DNA of 64,000 nt, taken from positions 885,620 to 949,619 of the forward strand of contig NZ_FOCL01000002.1 of NCBI RefSeq assembly GCF_900110105.1. The letters are read 5' to 3'. The stretch comes from Mucilaginibacter gossypiicola (GTDB lineage: Bacteria > Bacteroidota > Bacteroidia > Sphingobacteriales > Sphingobacteriaceae). Shown in pieces: positions 26,758-36,083 of the stretch. Position numbers and translations under genes: made by a program. Below the pieces are notes generated by a model that searched no databases, had not been told where the DNA came from, and worked only from the letters and a program-made list of their open reading frames with translations. Each line of letters begins with the position of its first letter. Position 1 is the stretch's first letter.

Positions 26758-28737
26758 TTAATTCACCTTCTCCAATCTCGCAGCCCAGCCACCGCCTGAA
26801 GCCAGTTTGATATTAAGCTTATCTTTTGAAGTTAAATTAACCACAGTTCGTTTGTAATCAGTGCCATCCCTGTCGGCATTGATACCATCTTCAAAAATTA
26901 CGGCTTTGTAAGTGCCTTCACCTAAAAACGAGAGATCGATGGTTAAATCGCGGGCATCCCAGTTTGTCATTGCACCAATGTGCCACGTGGAACCTTTTCG
27001 GCGGGCGAGGGCTACGTATTCACCTACTTTTCCGCTTATAGCCACCGTTTCATTGAAAGTTGTGGGCACAGCGGCGATAAAATCTGTACTTTCCTGTTCT
27101 TTTTGATAGGCGGTAGGGTTATCGGCCATCATTTGTAGTGGTGCTTCAAATACGGTATACATAGCTAATTGATGGCAGCGGGTTCCCTGGCTCATGGGGT
27201 TACCATTTACCGGGCGAAAATTAGCTTTACTGGCATTACGCATAGCGCCGGGTGTATAATCCATCGGGCCGGACAACATGCGGATGAAGGGAATACTCAC
27301 ATCATAACCGGGATGATCTTTAACACCCCATTTTACATTTTCCAGCCCTTTGACACCCTCAAAATTAAGGATATTTGGAAAAGTACGCTGGATACCGCTT
27401 GGTTTATACATGCCATGATAATCTACAATTAACTGATTATCAGCTGCTTTTTGAGCTATTTCATAAAGCGATGAAACCATTTTCTGATCGTCACGATCGA
27501 TGAAATCTATCTTGAAACCTTTGATGCCCATTTTTGAAAATTTAGCCATCGCAGCATCGGTTTGGCGGGTTAGGGCATACCAGCTTGTCCATAAAATGAG
27601 GCCTACATTTTTTTGTTTGGCGTAATCGATCAGTTCCTGCAGGTTAATATCCGGCGAGATCTGGTTCAAATCAACTATGTTCGACCAGCCTTCATCCAAA
27701 ACCACATATTCCACCTTGTTGGCCGATGCGAAGTCGATGTAATATTTGTAAGTAGGGTTGTTAATGCCCGCTTTAAAATCAACATGGGTAATATTCCAAT
27801 CGTTCCACCAATCCCAGGCCACTTTACCGGGCTTTATCCATGACATATCTTTAATCCTGGATGGTTCAGATAGTTTTTGAACTATGTCACTATTAGCCAG
27901 TTGTTTATCTTCTGTGCTGATGATAGCCACCCGCCACGGGAAACTCCTTGTGCCTTTTGTTTTGGCGATATAATCGGCCCGGCCGTTAACCACATAGTTC
28001 ATATTAGCGTAACCACCGGTAGTTTCAACCGTGGGGTATTTTGCAAATGCTCCCTGCAGGCTTTGCCCGTTTCCGGTTAAGTACATGCCCGGATAATCCT
28101 GCAGATCGGCTTCAAGGATGGCAGCTTTTTTATTGTCGCCAACATTTACCAAAACAGGTAAAAAAGCAAGGCTGTCTTTGGTTACTTCCGATAGCTTAAG
28201 TTTACTATATAATGCCTCGAAGGACGTTGTCCATTTATCTTTGTTGCGATAATCATTTACAAAAGGGAGCCACGCTTTATCGTCATTTTTAAAATTGAAA
28301 TTAGCTTCTTCATTCTGTATAATGATATCACCCTTTTTCTGCGTGATAAAACGATAAGCTACCCCATCATCATACGCACGGAATACCGCTGAATAGTCTC
28401 CTTTAAAGTTGATTGTTAGTTGATTATACTGATCGTGAACCTTATCTTTTTTGTAGATAGGTGTATTGAAATACAGATCGGCGGATGACGCTTTTGTGTT
28501 TTTTACAACAGAAGATTTACCCAACACTTCACCACCCTGAAGTGTCATTGATATAGCTGATGGTGTAATGATCTCCGTATCCTCATGCTTTACCGACCAC
28601 CTGATCTTATCACCGGTTGTTACCGTCAGGTCAATCTTACCATCGGGCGATTTGATATGATAGTTTTTTGCCGTTTGGGCTGCTAAAACTGACGCTGAAA
28701 AGCAGAGCGAAAGCATGAATAGAAGTTTCATCTTCAT
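26758..28737 (-). CDS. Glycoside hydrolase family 97 protein, secreted
   Basis: A signal peptide (MKMKLLFMLSLCFSASVLAA) is followed by the GH97 N-terminal beta-sandwich (YHIKSPDGKIDLTVTTGDKI), the catalytic TIM barrel (VAWDWWNDWNITHVDFKAGI, VEYVVLDEGWS, GFKIDFIDRDDQKM, NFEGVKGLENVKWG) and a C-terminal beta domain. GH97 contains inverting alpha-glucosidases (SusB) and retaining alpha-galactosidases. The Asp in GFKIDFIDRDD fits the retaining branch, but this is inferred. It likely acts in the periplasm at the start of the glycan cluster that runs to 37.6 kb. Confidence 0.93.
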   Translation of the reverse strand: MKMKLLFMLSLCFSASVLAAQTAKNYHIKSPDGKIDLTVTTGDKIRWSVKHEDTEIITPSAISMTLQGGEVLGKSSVVKNTKASSADLYFNTPIYKKDKVHDQYNQLTINFKGDYSAVFRAYDDGVAYRFITQKKGDIIIQNEEANFNFKNDDKAWLPFVNDYRNKDKWTTSFEALYSKLKLSEVTKDSLAFLPVLVNVGDNKKAAILEADLQDYPGMYLTGNGQSLQGAFAKYPTVETTGGYANMNYVVNGRADYIAKTKGTRSFPWRVAIISTEDKQLANSDIVQKLSEPSRIKDMSWIKPGKVAWDWWNDWNITHVDFKAGINNPTYKYYIDFASANKVEYVVLDEGWSNIVDLNQISPDINLQELIDYAKQKNVGLILWTSWYALTRQTDAAMAKFSKMGIKGFKIDFIDRDDQKMVSSLYEIAQKAADNQLIVDYHGMYKPSGIQRTFPNILNFEGVKGLENVKWGVKDHPGYDVSIPFIRMLSGPMDYTPGAMRNASKANFRPVNGNPMSQGTRCHQLAMYTVFEAPLQMMADNPTAYQKEQESTDFIAAVPTTFNETVAISGKVGEYVALARRKGSTWHIGAMTNWDARDLTIDLSFLGEGTYKAVIFEDGINADRDGTDYKRTVVNLTSKDKLNIKLASGGGWAARLEKVN

Positions 28738-28925
28738 CAGGAGTGGTATTAAGGGTTTAAATGTTGGTTTACAGCGGTCTAAACTAAATAATAATCAGTT
28801 TAATGAATGATGATTTTATGACGATTTGTGGTGAGATATAAACTAAAAACCATGTCATTGACATGCTTTTTAAAAACATATGCCGACGCTCGGCTCCAAC
28901 ACACAGTTGTTGGGAAGACAAAAAC

Positions 28926-29039
28926 CATGTCATTGCGAGGAGCTGGCTGGATAATGTGCAGCGGGGCGACGCGGCAATCGCATGCTATACAGGGCGGATA
29001 TGCTTCTGTGCGGTTGCCACGCTGCGCTCGCAATGACAT
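28926..29039. repeat. Dispersed palindromic repeat, TCATTGCGAG family, copy 3
   Basis: It begins CATGTCATTGCGAGGAGCTG and ends GCTGCGCTCGCAATGACAT. A partial half copy (CATGTCATTGACATG) lies just before it at 28852, as if a second element was truncated. Confidence 0.85.
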
Positions 29040-29078
29040 AGTTTTTATTTGTTTGCGATTACTTGCGGCAGCAGGGAA

Positions 29079-29972
29079 TTAATAAGATAGCCGAATCCCC
29101 CCAAACACTCTAAATCCAGTCCGATACGCCCCATTTATCTGGGTTTTATCGACTTCGCCACTGTTAAGATAAAGCTCATCTGTACCTGTACCAGTTTGCC
29201 AGTGTAGGTATCCGCCACCGGCTTGGATAGCTATATGTTTTGTGATGGTATAAACCAATGCGCCATTCATATTTAAGCCATATCCAATGGCATGATGACG
29301 ATAGCTTACCGGGTGCTGAAACGTGGTAATAAGGTTCCAGTTACCATCGGCGTTGTAACTTACCTGGTTGTAGGTGATATCAGCATTAAACTTTAGCTTT
29401 TCAATCAGTTTTATCGATGCTATGGTTTTGATAAATACACCGGTCCATTTAGTTTGATAGCTGCTGTTCAAACCCGGAAAACGATTGTCGCTATCATACA
29501 GAGATAACGATTGCCTGTTATCACTGTATCCTGCATAAGGGGTAAGGTTAAGCCAATTATCATTAATTAGCTGATAACCTGCGCCTAATGCCCAGCCCCG
29601 TGTATTACCTTTTCCGGCATTAAAAGTTTCGTTATAGGTATTACCGGTACGGTTATCGTTGCTGTAATCAGAATCGTTAACTGTGCCCGATGTGATGAAT
29701 TGCCGGCTGTAATCTGCATAAACACTAAACTTTTGATACACATTCCATTGCAGAGAAGCGGTAATAGAATGTCCGCCGATTTTTGTCCATTTCAGTTCCG
29801 AAAAAACGTTTGGATTTTGACCATCGCTATTGCCTGCTATCGACCAATGAAAGTTTTCGCGCTGGTAACCATCTGTAATATCAAACTGCAGTTTGTTCCC
29901 GTCAGATTGAGCATACACAACACGAGCGCCTAACATCAGCCATAAAAGACAAAAGCCGGTAAATTTTTTCAT
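29079..29972 (-). CDS. Outer-membrane beta-barrel protein, unknown
   Basis: A signal peptide (MKKFTGFCLLWLMLGARVVYA) is followed by about 275 residues of alternating aromatic/polar strands (YADYSRQFITSGTVN, GYQLINDNWLNLTPYAGYSD, GLNMNGALVYTITKHIAIQA) and a C-terminal FGGIRLSY ending in an aromatic residue, as expected for a barrel. The strand pattern is reminiscent of ten-strand omptin-like barrels, but no catalytic motif was found. It sits between the GH97 and GH16 genes, so it may serve glycan uptake (inference). Confidence 0.7.
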   Translation of the reverse strand: MKKFTGFCLLWLMLGARVVYAQSDGNKLQFDITDGYQRENFHWSIAGNSDGQNPNVFSELKWTKIGGHSITASLQWNVYQKFSVYADYSRQFITSGTVNDSDYSNDNRTGNTYNETFNAGKGNTRGWALGAGYQLINDNWLNLTPYAGYSDNRQSLSLYDSDNRFPGLNSSYQTKWTGVFIKTIASIKLIEKLKFNADITYNQVSYNADGNWNLITTFQHPVSYRHHAIGYGLNMNGALVYTITKHIAIQAGGGYLHWQTGTGTDELYLNSGEVDKTQINGAYRTGFRVFGGIRLSY

Positions 29973-29983
29973 CAGTAGGTTTA

Positions 29984-30022
29984 TAAAAAAGGAAGCCTGC
30001 CCGTTTAGTTAACGGGCAGGCT
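29984..30022 (-). terminator. Intrinsic terminator of the GH16 gene
   Basis: A 12-bp perfect stem, AGCCTGCCCGTT with AACGGGCAGGCT (29994-30022), is followed on the minus strand by CCTTTTTTATA. It lies 17 bp past the GH16 stop and 12 bp before the beta-barrel gene start, so the barrel needs its own promoter or read-through. Confidence 0.85.
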
Positions 30023-30039
30023 AAATATATCATTTTAAA

Positions 30040-31272
30040 TTATTGGTTTACTCCAAAAGCTTCCCAGCCCGATGCGGTTGCCCGCGTACAGGTCATGGCT
30101 TGTGTGCCGTTTTCGCTCGAGATAAATTTGCCGTTATTTCCCCTGAAGGTAACTTTGCCATCGGTGGTAGGTACCCAGTCAAATTTCTCCCAGTCGCCTA
30201 CGGTGGTGCGGTTACAAGTGATAGCTTGTGTACCATTTTCGCTTGATACATATTTACCCATAGCCTGAAGCGCTACCTTACCGCCGCCGGCATCAACTAC
30301 AGTAAATTGTTCCCAGGCCGATGCTGTAGCACGGTTACAGTTCATGGCCTGTGTTCCGTTTTCGCTGCTAACATATTGGTTATTAAATCCTTTTAAGGTG
30401 ATGGTTTGACCAATTGGAGGTGTAGTGCTGCTACCCGAAAGGTCATAAACCCTTACGTAATCAACTACCATGTTACAAGGCAATGCTCCGTCATTAATGG
30501 TATTACCAGGTAAATCGCCGCCGATGGCCAGGTTAAGAATGATAAAGAACGGATTATGGAACGCACCTGTATTGTTAATGTTATTGGCAATATTACCGGT
30601 TACATACAAGGTATTATCTACATACCAGCGGATTGAGTTGGCATCCCACTCAACAGCATAGGTATGGAATCCTGTTGGCGTGGTGGTTGTGCTGCCGCCA
30701 TATTGCACGTGGCCTCCGTTGTTATACCAGTGCATGGTGCCCAAAATGGTATTGGAAGTGTTTACCTGCTCCATGATATCAATTTCGCCGCACTGTGGCC
30801 AGCCTACTGTACCGATATTTGCGCCCAGCATCCAAAATGCAGGCCAGGTACCTTGTACACCAGGAAGCTTGATGCTTGCCTCAATACGACCGGACGTTGG
30901 CTGATATTTACCGGCGGTAGTTAATTTGGCTGATGTATACGGCTGTCCGCCAACAGATTCTTTTTTGGCTGTAATAGTTAAAAAGCCACCAGAAACCGTT
31001 GCATTTGCCGATTGATAGTATTCTTTTTCATTATTAACGCCTGGGTTGCCGTTATCAATGTTCCAGTTTGCGGTGTTAACGCTTGTGCCGTTAAATTCAT
31101 CGCTCCAAAGCAGTGTGCCTGCTCTTGGTGTGGTGGTTGAACCACCTGTTGTTTCATCGGCCGTTTTAATGGCAGGTGATGGCTTGTTCAAATCCTTGCT
31201 GCAGGATGAAATTAAGAACATGAATGCCGACGCAGTTGCGGCGCTCTTCGCAAAGTTTAAAAGTTGTTTCAT
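30040..31272 (-). CDS. GH16 beta-glucanase lipoprotein with fascin-like carbohydrate-binding trefoil
   Basis: The signal ends in a lipobox (FLISSCSKD). The GH16 catalytic motif is EIDIMEQVN with both catalytic Glu and the helper Asp, preceded by [14 protein letters not shown] and followed by [20 protein letters not shown], as in laminarinase (endo-beta-1,3-glucanase) types. After a short linker (SSTTPPIGQ), three repeats of about 40 residues, each with [11 protein letters not shown] or [11 protein letters not shown], form a fascin-like beta-trefoil. It is nearly identical in protein sequence to the C-terminus of the neighbouring GH30 enzyme. It likely degrades beta-glucan at the cell surface. 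Confidence 0.92.
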   Translation of the reverse strand: MKQLLNFAKSAATASAFMFLISSCSKDLNKPSPAIKTADETTGGSTTTPRAGTLLWSDEFNGTSVNTANWNIDNGNPGVNNEKEYYQSANATVSGGFLTITAKKESVGGQPYTSAKLTTAGKYQPTSGRIEASIKLPGVQGTWPAFWMLGANIGTVGWPQCGEIDIMEQVNTSNTILGTMHWYNNGGHVQYGGSTTTTPTGFHTYAVEWDANSIRWYVDNTLYVTGNIANNINNTGAFHNPFFIILNLAIGGDLPGNTINDGALPCNMVVDYVRVYDLSGSSTTPPIGQTITLKGFNNQYVSSENGTQAMNCNRATASAWEQFTVVDAGGGKVALQAMGKYVSSENGTQAITCNRTTVGDWEKFDWVPTTDGKVTFRGNNGKFISSENGTQAMTCTRATASGWEAFGVNQ

Positions 31273-31313
31273 AATGATGGTATTGGTAAATAATTAATTG
31301 GTTTTGCAGGTAA

Positions 31314-33197
31314 TTACTGGTTTACACCAAAAGCTTCCCAGCCCGATGCTGTTGCACGGGTGCAGGTCATGGCTTGTGTGCCGTTTTCGCTTGAGATAAA
31401 TTTGCCGTTATTGCCCCTGAGGGTAACTTTACCGTCGGTAGTAGGGACCCAGTCAAATTTTTCCCAATCGCCGTAGGTTGTGCGGTTACAGGTGATGGCT
31501 TGTGCGCCGTTTTCGGACGATACATATTTGCCCATAGATTGCAGCGCTATTTTGCCAGCACCAGCATCAACAACCAAAAACTGCTCCCATGCAGATGCTG
31601 TGGCGCGGTTGCAGTTCATAGCCTGGGTGCCGTTTTCGCTGCTTACGTATTGGTTATTAAAGCCTTTAAGGGTAATAGTTGAGCCGATAGGCGCGCCTGA
31701 TCCTGAACCGCTTGATTGTGTACCTGTCCATTTAAAGGTTGCTACAGCGCCGGCGGCTAAGGTATAAGTAAATGATTCGGCACCCCATTTAACTTTAAAG
31801 CTGCTGCTTGATGAGCCGTTGTTAAGAGCGATAAGCACTTTGCTGCCATCGGAATTTTTAAAAGCTACGTTTTGGATACTGCCCGATAGGTTGGATGAAA
31901 TGCGGACTGCGCCCGGTCTTACAAATTTTGAAGCGTGACCGATAATGTAATAGCCCACATTACGGGTAATAGAAGTACCGCTAACAGTGATGCCACCTAA
32001 ACAGGTACTGCAACCACCGGGTGTATGTGGGTTATTGTTTGGATCGGAAGCCAGGTTCCATTCAAGCGCGTTGCGGCTCCAGTTGCGGGTAGCGCCAATA
32101 ATGAGGGTGTTTACGTGCCATGACAGATCGCCGCCAAAATTGCTTGGCGCACCAACCCATTGCTCGGTGAAGTAGATGTTTTTGTTAGGATAGGCATTAT
32201 GTACATCGGTTAAAGAACTGATATTGCCTGCATACAGGTGAAATGCGGAGCCGTCAACATAAGGGTTAGCCCCGCCATCGGCCAAAACAGTTTCGGGATA
32301 ATCAATCCTGTCGGTATTGTGATCGTAAGCAATGATCTTGGTTTGGAAACCGGCTGCCCTGATCTGCGGACCGAGGTTATTTTTGATAAAATTGGCTTCT
32401 TCGGCGGGTTGCATTACCATACTCGGGTTATTATATGGGTTAAGCGGTTCATTTTGAGGTGTAATGGCATCAATGGTAATGCCCTGTGCCTGCATAGCCT
32501 GTAAGTATTTTACAAAATAGCGCGCGTAGGCGTCATAATATCCTGCCGCTGTATTGAGGCTGCCGCCTGTATAGCCATTGTTTCCGGTTGTGTTCACCTT
32601 CATCCAGGTAGGGGCAGTCCATGGGGTGGCTATAATTTTGATGGATGGGTTTATGGCGATGATCTTTTTTAGGATAGGTAGCAGGTCCTGGTTTTCGGCG
32701 CTGATGCTGAAGTTGTTCATATTAAAGTCGCCTGCGGTTTGGTTGTAAGTAAAATCATTGGCGCTCAAATCGGAGGCCCCGATGCTGATACGGATATAGC
32801 TGATCCCGATTTGCCCGTTGGCCGTACCAAAAAGCTCGTTAAGTACATTGGTCTGATTACTGCCAAGACCGTTCAACAACCCGGCGCTGCCTCCGGTTAA
32901 TGTGAAGCCGAAGCCATCAATACCCTGGTAGGTTTGATTTTCGTCTACTGTAATGGTAGTGGCATTGGTGCCTGCATCGGCTGCGAAATTGAAACTGGTT
33001 TGTGCCTGCAACAGATTTGACTGATCAGCAGTGGTTAGCCAGGCATTCACTACTTCGTTGGCTGCACGGGCTACGGTTCCGCTTGTTTTTTGATCAGGAG
33101 CTTCAGGAGCATTTACATTCTTTTTACAGGAGTAAAAGGCTGCGGCAATAAACAGGGTGAGGACTGCAAACCGCCTTAATTTGTAATTGATTTTCAT
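31314..33197 (-). CDS. GH30 beta-glucanase/glucosylceramidase-type lipoprotein with fascin-like trefoil
   Basis: The lipobox is AAFYSCKK. The GH30 barrel runs from about residue 80 to 500 with [20 protein letters not shown], the acid/base in [13 protein letters not shown] and the nucleophile in [11 protein letters not shown], followed by the usual C-terminal beta sandwich. The last 125 residues are three fascin-like repeats ([33 protein letters not shown]). Family members split beta-1,6-glucan, glucocerebroside or xylan. With GH16 next door, fungal-type beta-1,3/1,6-glucan is the most likely target (inference). The gap to GH16 is 41 bp, so they are co-transcribed. Confidence 0.92.
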   Translation of the reverse strand: MKINYKLRRFAVLTLFIAAAFYSCKKNVNAPEAPDQKTSGTVARAANEVVNAWLTTADQSNLLQAQTSFNFAADAGTNATTITVDENQTYQGIDGFGFTLTGGSAGLLNGLGSNQTNVLNELFGTANGQIGISYIRISIGASDLSANDFTYNQTAGDFNMNNFSISAENQDLLPILKKIIAINPSIKIIATPWTAPTWMKVNTTGNNGYTGGSLNTAAGYYDAYARYFVKYLQAMQAQGITIDAITPQNEPLNPYNNPSMVMQPAEEANFIKNNLGPQIRAAGFQTKIIAYDHNTDRIDYPETVLADGGANPYVDGSAFHLYAGNISSLTDVHNAYPNKNIYFTEQWVGAPSNFGGDLSWHVNTLIIGATRNWSRNALEWNLASDPNNNPHTPGGCSTCLGGITVSGTSITRNVGYYIIGHASKFVRPGAVRISSNLSGSIQNVAFKNSDGSKVLIALNNGSSSSSFKVKWGAESFTYTLAAGAVATFKWTGTQSSGSGSGAPIGSTITLKGFNNQYVSSENGTQAMNCNRATASAWEQFLVVDAGAGKIALQSMGKYVSSENGAQAITCNRTTYGDWEKFDWVPTTDGKVTLRGNNGKFISSENGTQAMTCTRATASGWEAFGVNQ

Positions 33198-33982
33198 TTA
33201 GTTATTATTTAGTTGATTGATTTGATATTCAAAAAAAATCACATAAGCTGCTATACAACAGTTAAATACGCATAATGATATTTAACTGTCACTTAAGAAT
33301 ATCAAAGCATTGTTTCGGGGCGAATGCTCCCGTACAATGCTGTTTTCCGTAAAGCAGAGCTATGTGTAGCTTAAAATTGGTTGTAGCAAATCTACAGGAA
33401 TTTAAACGGATCAATCAAGTAAAATGTTTATAAATAATTGATTTATAGTGCATTATATGTGTTTTAATACGCTTACATCACATTGTTTAAAACAGCAAAA
33501 AGTACTTTAAATAGCCTGTGCAACGTTTTTGTTGCAATGAAATTTTTTTTCTGATACGCTTACTTCGCAGTTAATTGTAAAGAAAAAAAATAGGGGTATA
33601 TAGCTGTGAGTTATAAGTGATTGGGAATACGAAAAGAAGTATTCTATAAAAGAGTATAATTAAATATCAAAATGACTTGACGGAGAGGAGTCACAAATCA
33701 TCCGCCGTCCGACAGCCGCACAAGACTTGCGCCCATTGGGTATCGGCCAATGTCATTAAGTTAAGAAAAATCCCCCAGAGGGGGAACAGGTTTGTAGCAA
33801 CATAATGTATAGAAAATAACCGTGCCAGAGGTACGGAACACCGGAGTTGTGTACCTCTGGCACACTAAGAAAATTCATTCGTTTCATTTCTACAAACCTT
33901 TTGCACCTCTGGTGCAATCTGTCAACCCCTTTTGATGCAAGATACTAATTCGTGAAATTCGTTTAAATTGTTATCCGCCTGC
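33198..33982. other. Long non-coding gap with nested palindromes
   Basis: No gene is visible in 785 bp. The left half is AT-rich and must hold the GH30/GH16 promoter. The right half has nested repeats: GTGCCAGAGGTAC/GTACCTCTGGCAC (about 33821-33861) inside GGTTTGTAG/CTACAAACC, then TTGCACCTCTGGTGCAA (about 33900-33916). These separate the GH30 promoter from the sensor gene 3' end. Confidence 0.6.
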
Positions 33983-35893
33983 TCAGGCATTCGTGCTATT
34001 ATCAATCACCAGTTTACTCCAGCCTTTATCACCTGCATTTTTGATCTCTTTTTTGCGCTGCTCCATTACTTTTTTAATGCGGGAACTATATGCCCAGCAG
34101 GTACTTTGGCGGATAGAAAGGATTTCGGATAGTTTATGTGACGAGATTTTGCCTTTGGTTGAGTACATCAGGAAGATCATGTAGAAAGCCTTATTAATAG
34201 GGATGCGGGTGTTTTGCAGTATGGTATAAGCAATCACCGATTCTTCATAACCGCATTTTGAACACCGGCGACTGTAGGGCAGATGCCCGCTGCCGTAATG
34301 CGTATTGCTGCATTTACGGCAGGCATAACCGTGCTCCCATTTCAGGTCGGACAGGAATTTGAAGCAGGTTTCCCTATCGGGATAAATGCGGCTGAACTCT
34401 TCAAAGTCAACTTCGGTAAGCATTACCCTGTCATGGGTTACTTTTTCGATATCGTTATGCAGGATGATATTATCTTTTTCGAGCAGGACATTCATGCGCG
34501 AAATTTCTTCAGCCTGTTGTTGCAGCAATTCATTAACCGATTTAAGTTCTTCATTCTGCTCGGCTATCATGGATGATTTTTCGACCAGCTCACGGGTGCG
34601 TTCCTGCACCTGGGCTTCGAGGCTGCGGTTCAGGGTATCTTTCAGTTCCTCGTTCTGTTTCATCTGGGTTATGATGTTTTGCTGGGCGATATCCTTTTCC
34701 TTTTTCAGGATCCGAACTTTATCGCCAATGGCAAAAGAGATAAACAGCATCTCCATAATAAAACAAACGCTGAGGCTGTAGTAGTCGAATTCGGTAACAG
34801 GCAACCACCAGATGTTTAATGCTATGCAGGTTTTAATGATAAAACCAGTAAGCAGGAAGGTATAGCCAATAACAAAAAACCTTGCCGGTTTATAGCCTTT
34901 AATCAGCACATAGCAACCAGCGTAAAATGAAATACTTAGCGGCAAAAACTCGATGATCTTGTAGTTAAACCAGGCCATATTAATAGTAATACAGGCCAGG
35001 AAATAGATACACCTGAAAACGATAACCCCTTTAATCACCTTGTTTAAACGAGGGGCGTTGACTTTTAAATTAAGGAGTTTTTGCGCGAAAAGAATAGCAA
35101 AAATACTGGCCGAAAACAGGGCGATTCCATAAGCATAATTGTTCCAGCCTGGATTATTTGGCCAGATGTACTGGTAGGCAATACCATCGGCACACATTTC
35201 GTACAGACCGATGCTTAGATTGTAAATGATGTAGTACAGGTATTGTACCTGGCGCATGGCTATAAACATCATGAAATTGTACAGGCCAAAAACCAGGATC
35301 ATGCCATAAAAAACGCCAAAGAAAAAATATTCATCGAGCGCGTAGCCGATAAACCGGCTTACTGTACGCAATACCATGATCACATTTACCGAATGGCCTG
35401 AGCGGATGCGGATATAATAAACATCATCGGGCCCTTGATTGCTATTGATGTTAACGCTAAAATTTTTGTGTTTGTAAAAACGGGCGGCAAAAGGGTGGCT
35501 GCTGCCAAGTGATGTTATCCGGTAAGTATCTTTAACAGGTGAGTAAACGGTAATACTATCTATTGTTTGATCAAAAAACTCCAGGATCCAGTTGTTATTG
35601 GTAGCATTGGCCCTGCCAATTTTAATGCGGTACCAATAAGCCGAGTTATTATGATGGGTAACAGGGGTAGGCTCGGGATTGAATGCAAATTTGCCTGCTA
35701 AGTAAGCTGCATGAATACCGTCGAGACCAAGTTTACCGGTTGTATCTTCAAAATAAACAATCTGCTTGTATTCAAAAATATGCTGGTTTACATTGTCGTT
35801 TATTTGTACCGTAGTTTGGGCCTTTATGCTTACTGAAAAGCATAAGCAAAAAACAACAATACCGATAAAAAATCTCAGTAACGGTTTAAACAT
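33983..35893 (-). CDS. 7TMR-DISM sensor fused to IS1595-type transposase zinc ribbon
   Basis: A signal peptide is followed by a periplasmic 7TMR-DISMED2-like beta domain (AYWYRIKIGRANATNNNWIL). Seven membrane helices span about residues 190-390 (FFFGVFYGMILVFGLYNFMM and on), and a long coiled coil about 395-490 (QVQERTRELVEKSSMIAEQN). The C-terminal 135 residues match the N-terminal domain of IS1595 transposases: FSRIYPDRETCFKFLSDLKW, a CxxC-x15-CxxC zinc ribbon, TRIPINKAFYMIFLMYSTKG and a helix-turn-helix-like SSHKLSEILSIRQSTCWAYS. No DDE catalytic domain follows. It looks like a membrane-tethered DNA-binding regulator of the flanking glycoside hydrolases (inference). Confidence 0.88.
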   Translation of the reverse strand: MFKPLLRFFIGIVVFCLCFSVSIKAQTTVQINDNVNQHIFEYKQIVYFEDTTGKLGLDGIHAAYLAGKFAFNPEPTPVTHHNNSAYWYRIKIGRANATNNNWILEFFDQTIDSITVYSPVKDTYRITSLGSSHPFAARFYKHKNFSVNINSNQGPDDVYYIRIRSGHSVNVIMVLRTVSRFIGYALDEYFFFGVFYGMILVFGLYNFMMFIAMRQVQYLYYIIYNLSIGLYEMCADGIAYQYIWPNNPGWNNYAYGIALFSASIFAILFAQKLLNLKVNAPRLNKVIKGVIVFRCIYFLACITINMAWFNYKIIEFLPLSISFYAGCYVLIKGYKPARFFVIGYTFLLTGFIIKTCIALNIWWLPVTEFDYYSLSVCFIMEMLFISFAIGDKVRILKKEKDIAQQNIITQMKQNEELKDTLNRSLEAQVQERTRELVEKSSMIAEQNEELKSVNELLQQQAEEISRMNVLLEKDNIILHNDIEKVTHDRVMLTEVDFEEFSRIYPDRETCFKFLSDLKWEHGYACRKCSNTHYGSGHLPYSRRCSKCGYEESVIAYTILQNTRIPINKAFYMIFLMYSTKGKISSHKLSEILSIRQSTCWAYSSRIKKVMEQRKKEIKNAGDKGWSKLVIDNSTNA

Positions 35894-36083
35894 AGGCTCA
35901 GCAAAATGAATGTTTTTCGCACCTGTAATGTTGGATTCACTACAGGCGCGAATGAAATGGTTGTTTGGTTAGCGTCAGGCCGGATACAATTATAATATTT
36001 TTATTTTTCTAATCCTATTAAAAGTATGTTATACAGTTATTTAAAATGTTAATTTTTAGCTATTTGTTGCTAAAATATTGGTT

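Noticed and set aside
33983..34420. Separate IS1595 insertion sequence remnant
   Set aside because: The zinc-ribbon domain is in frame and continuous with the sensor, with no inverted repeats or DDE domain, so a fusion fits better.
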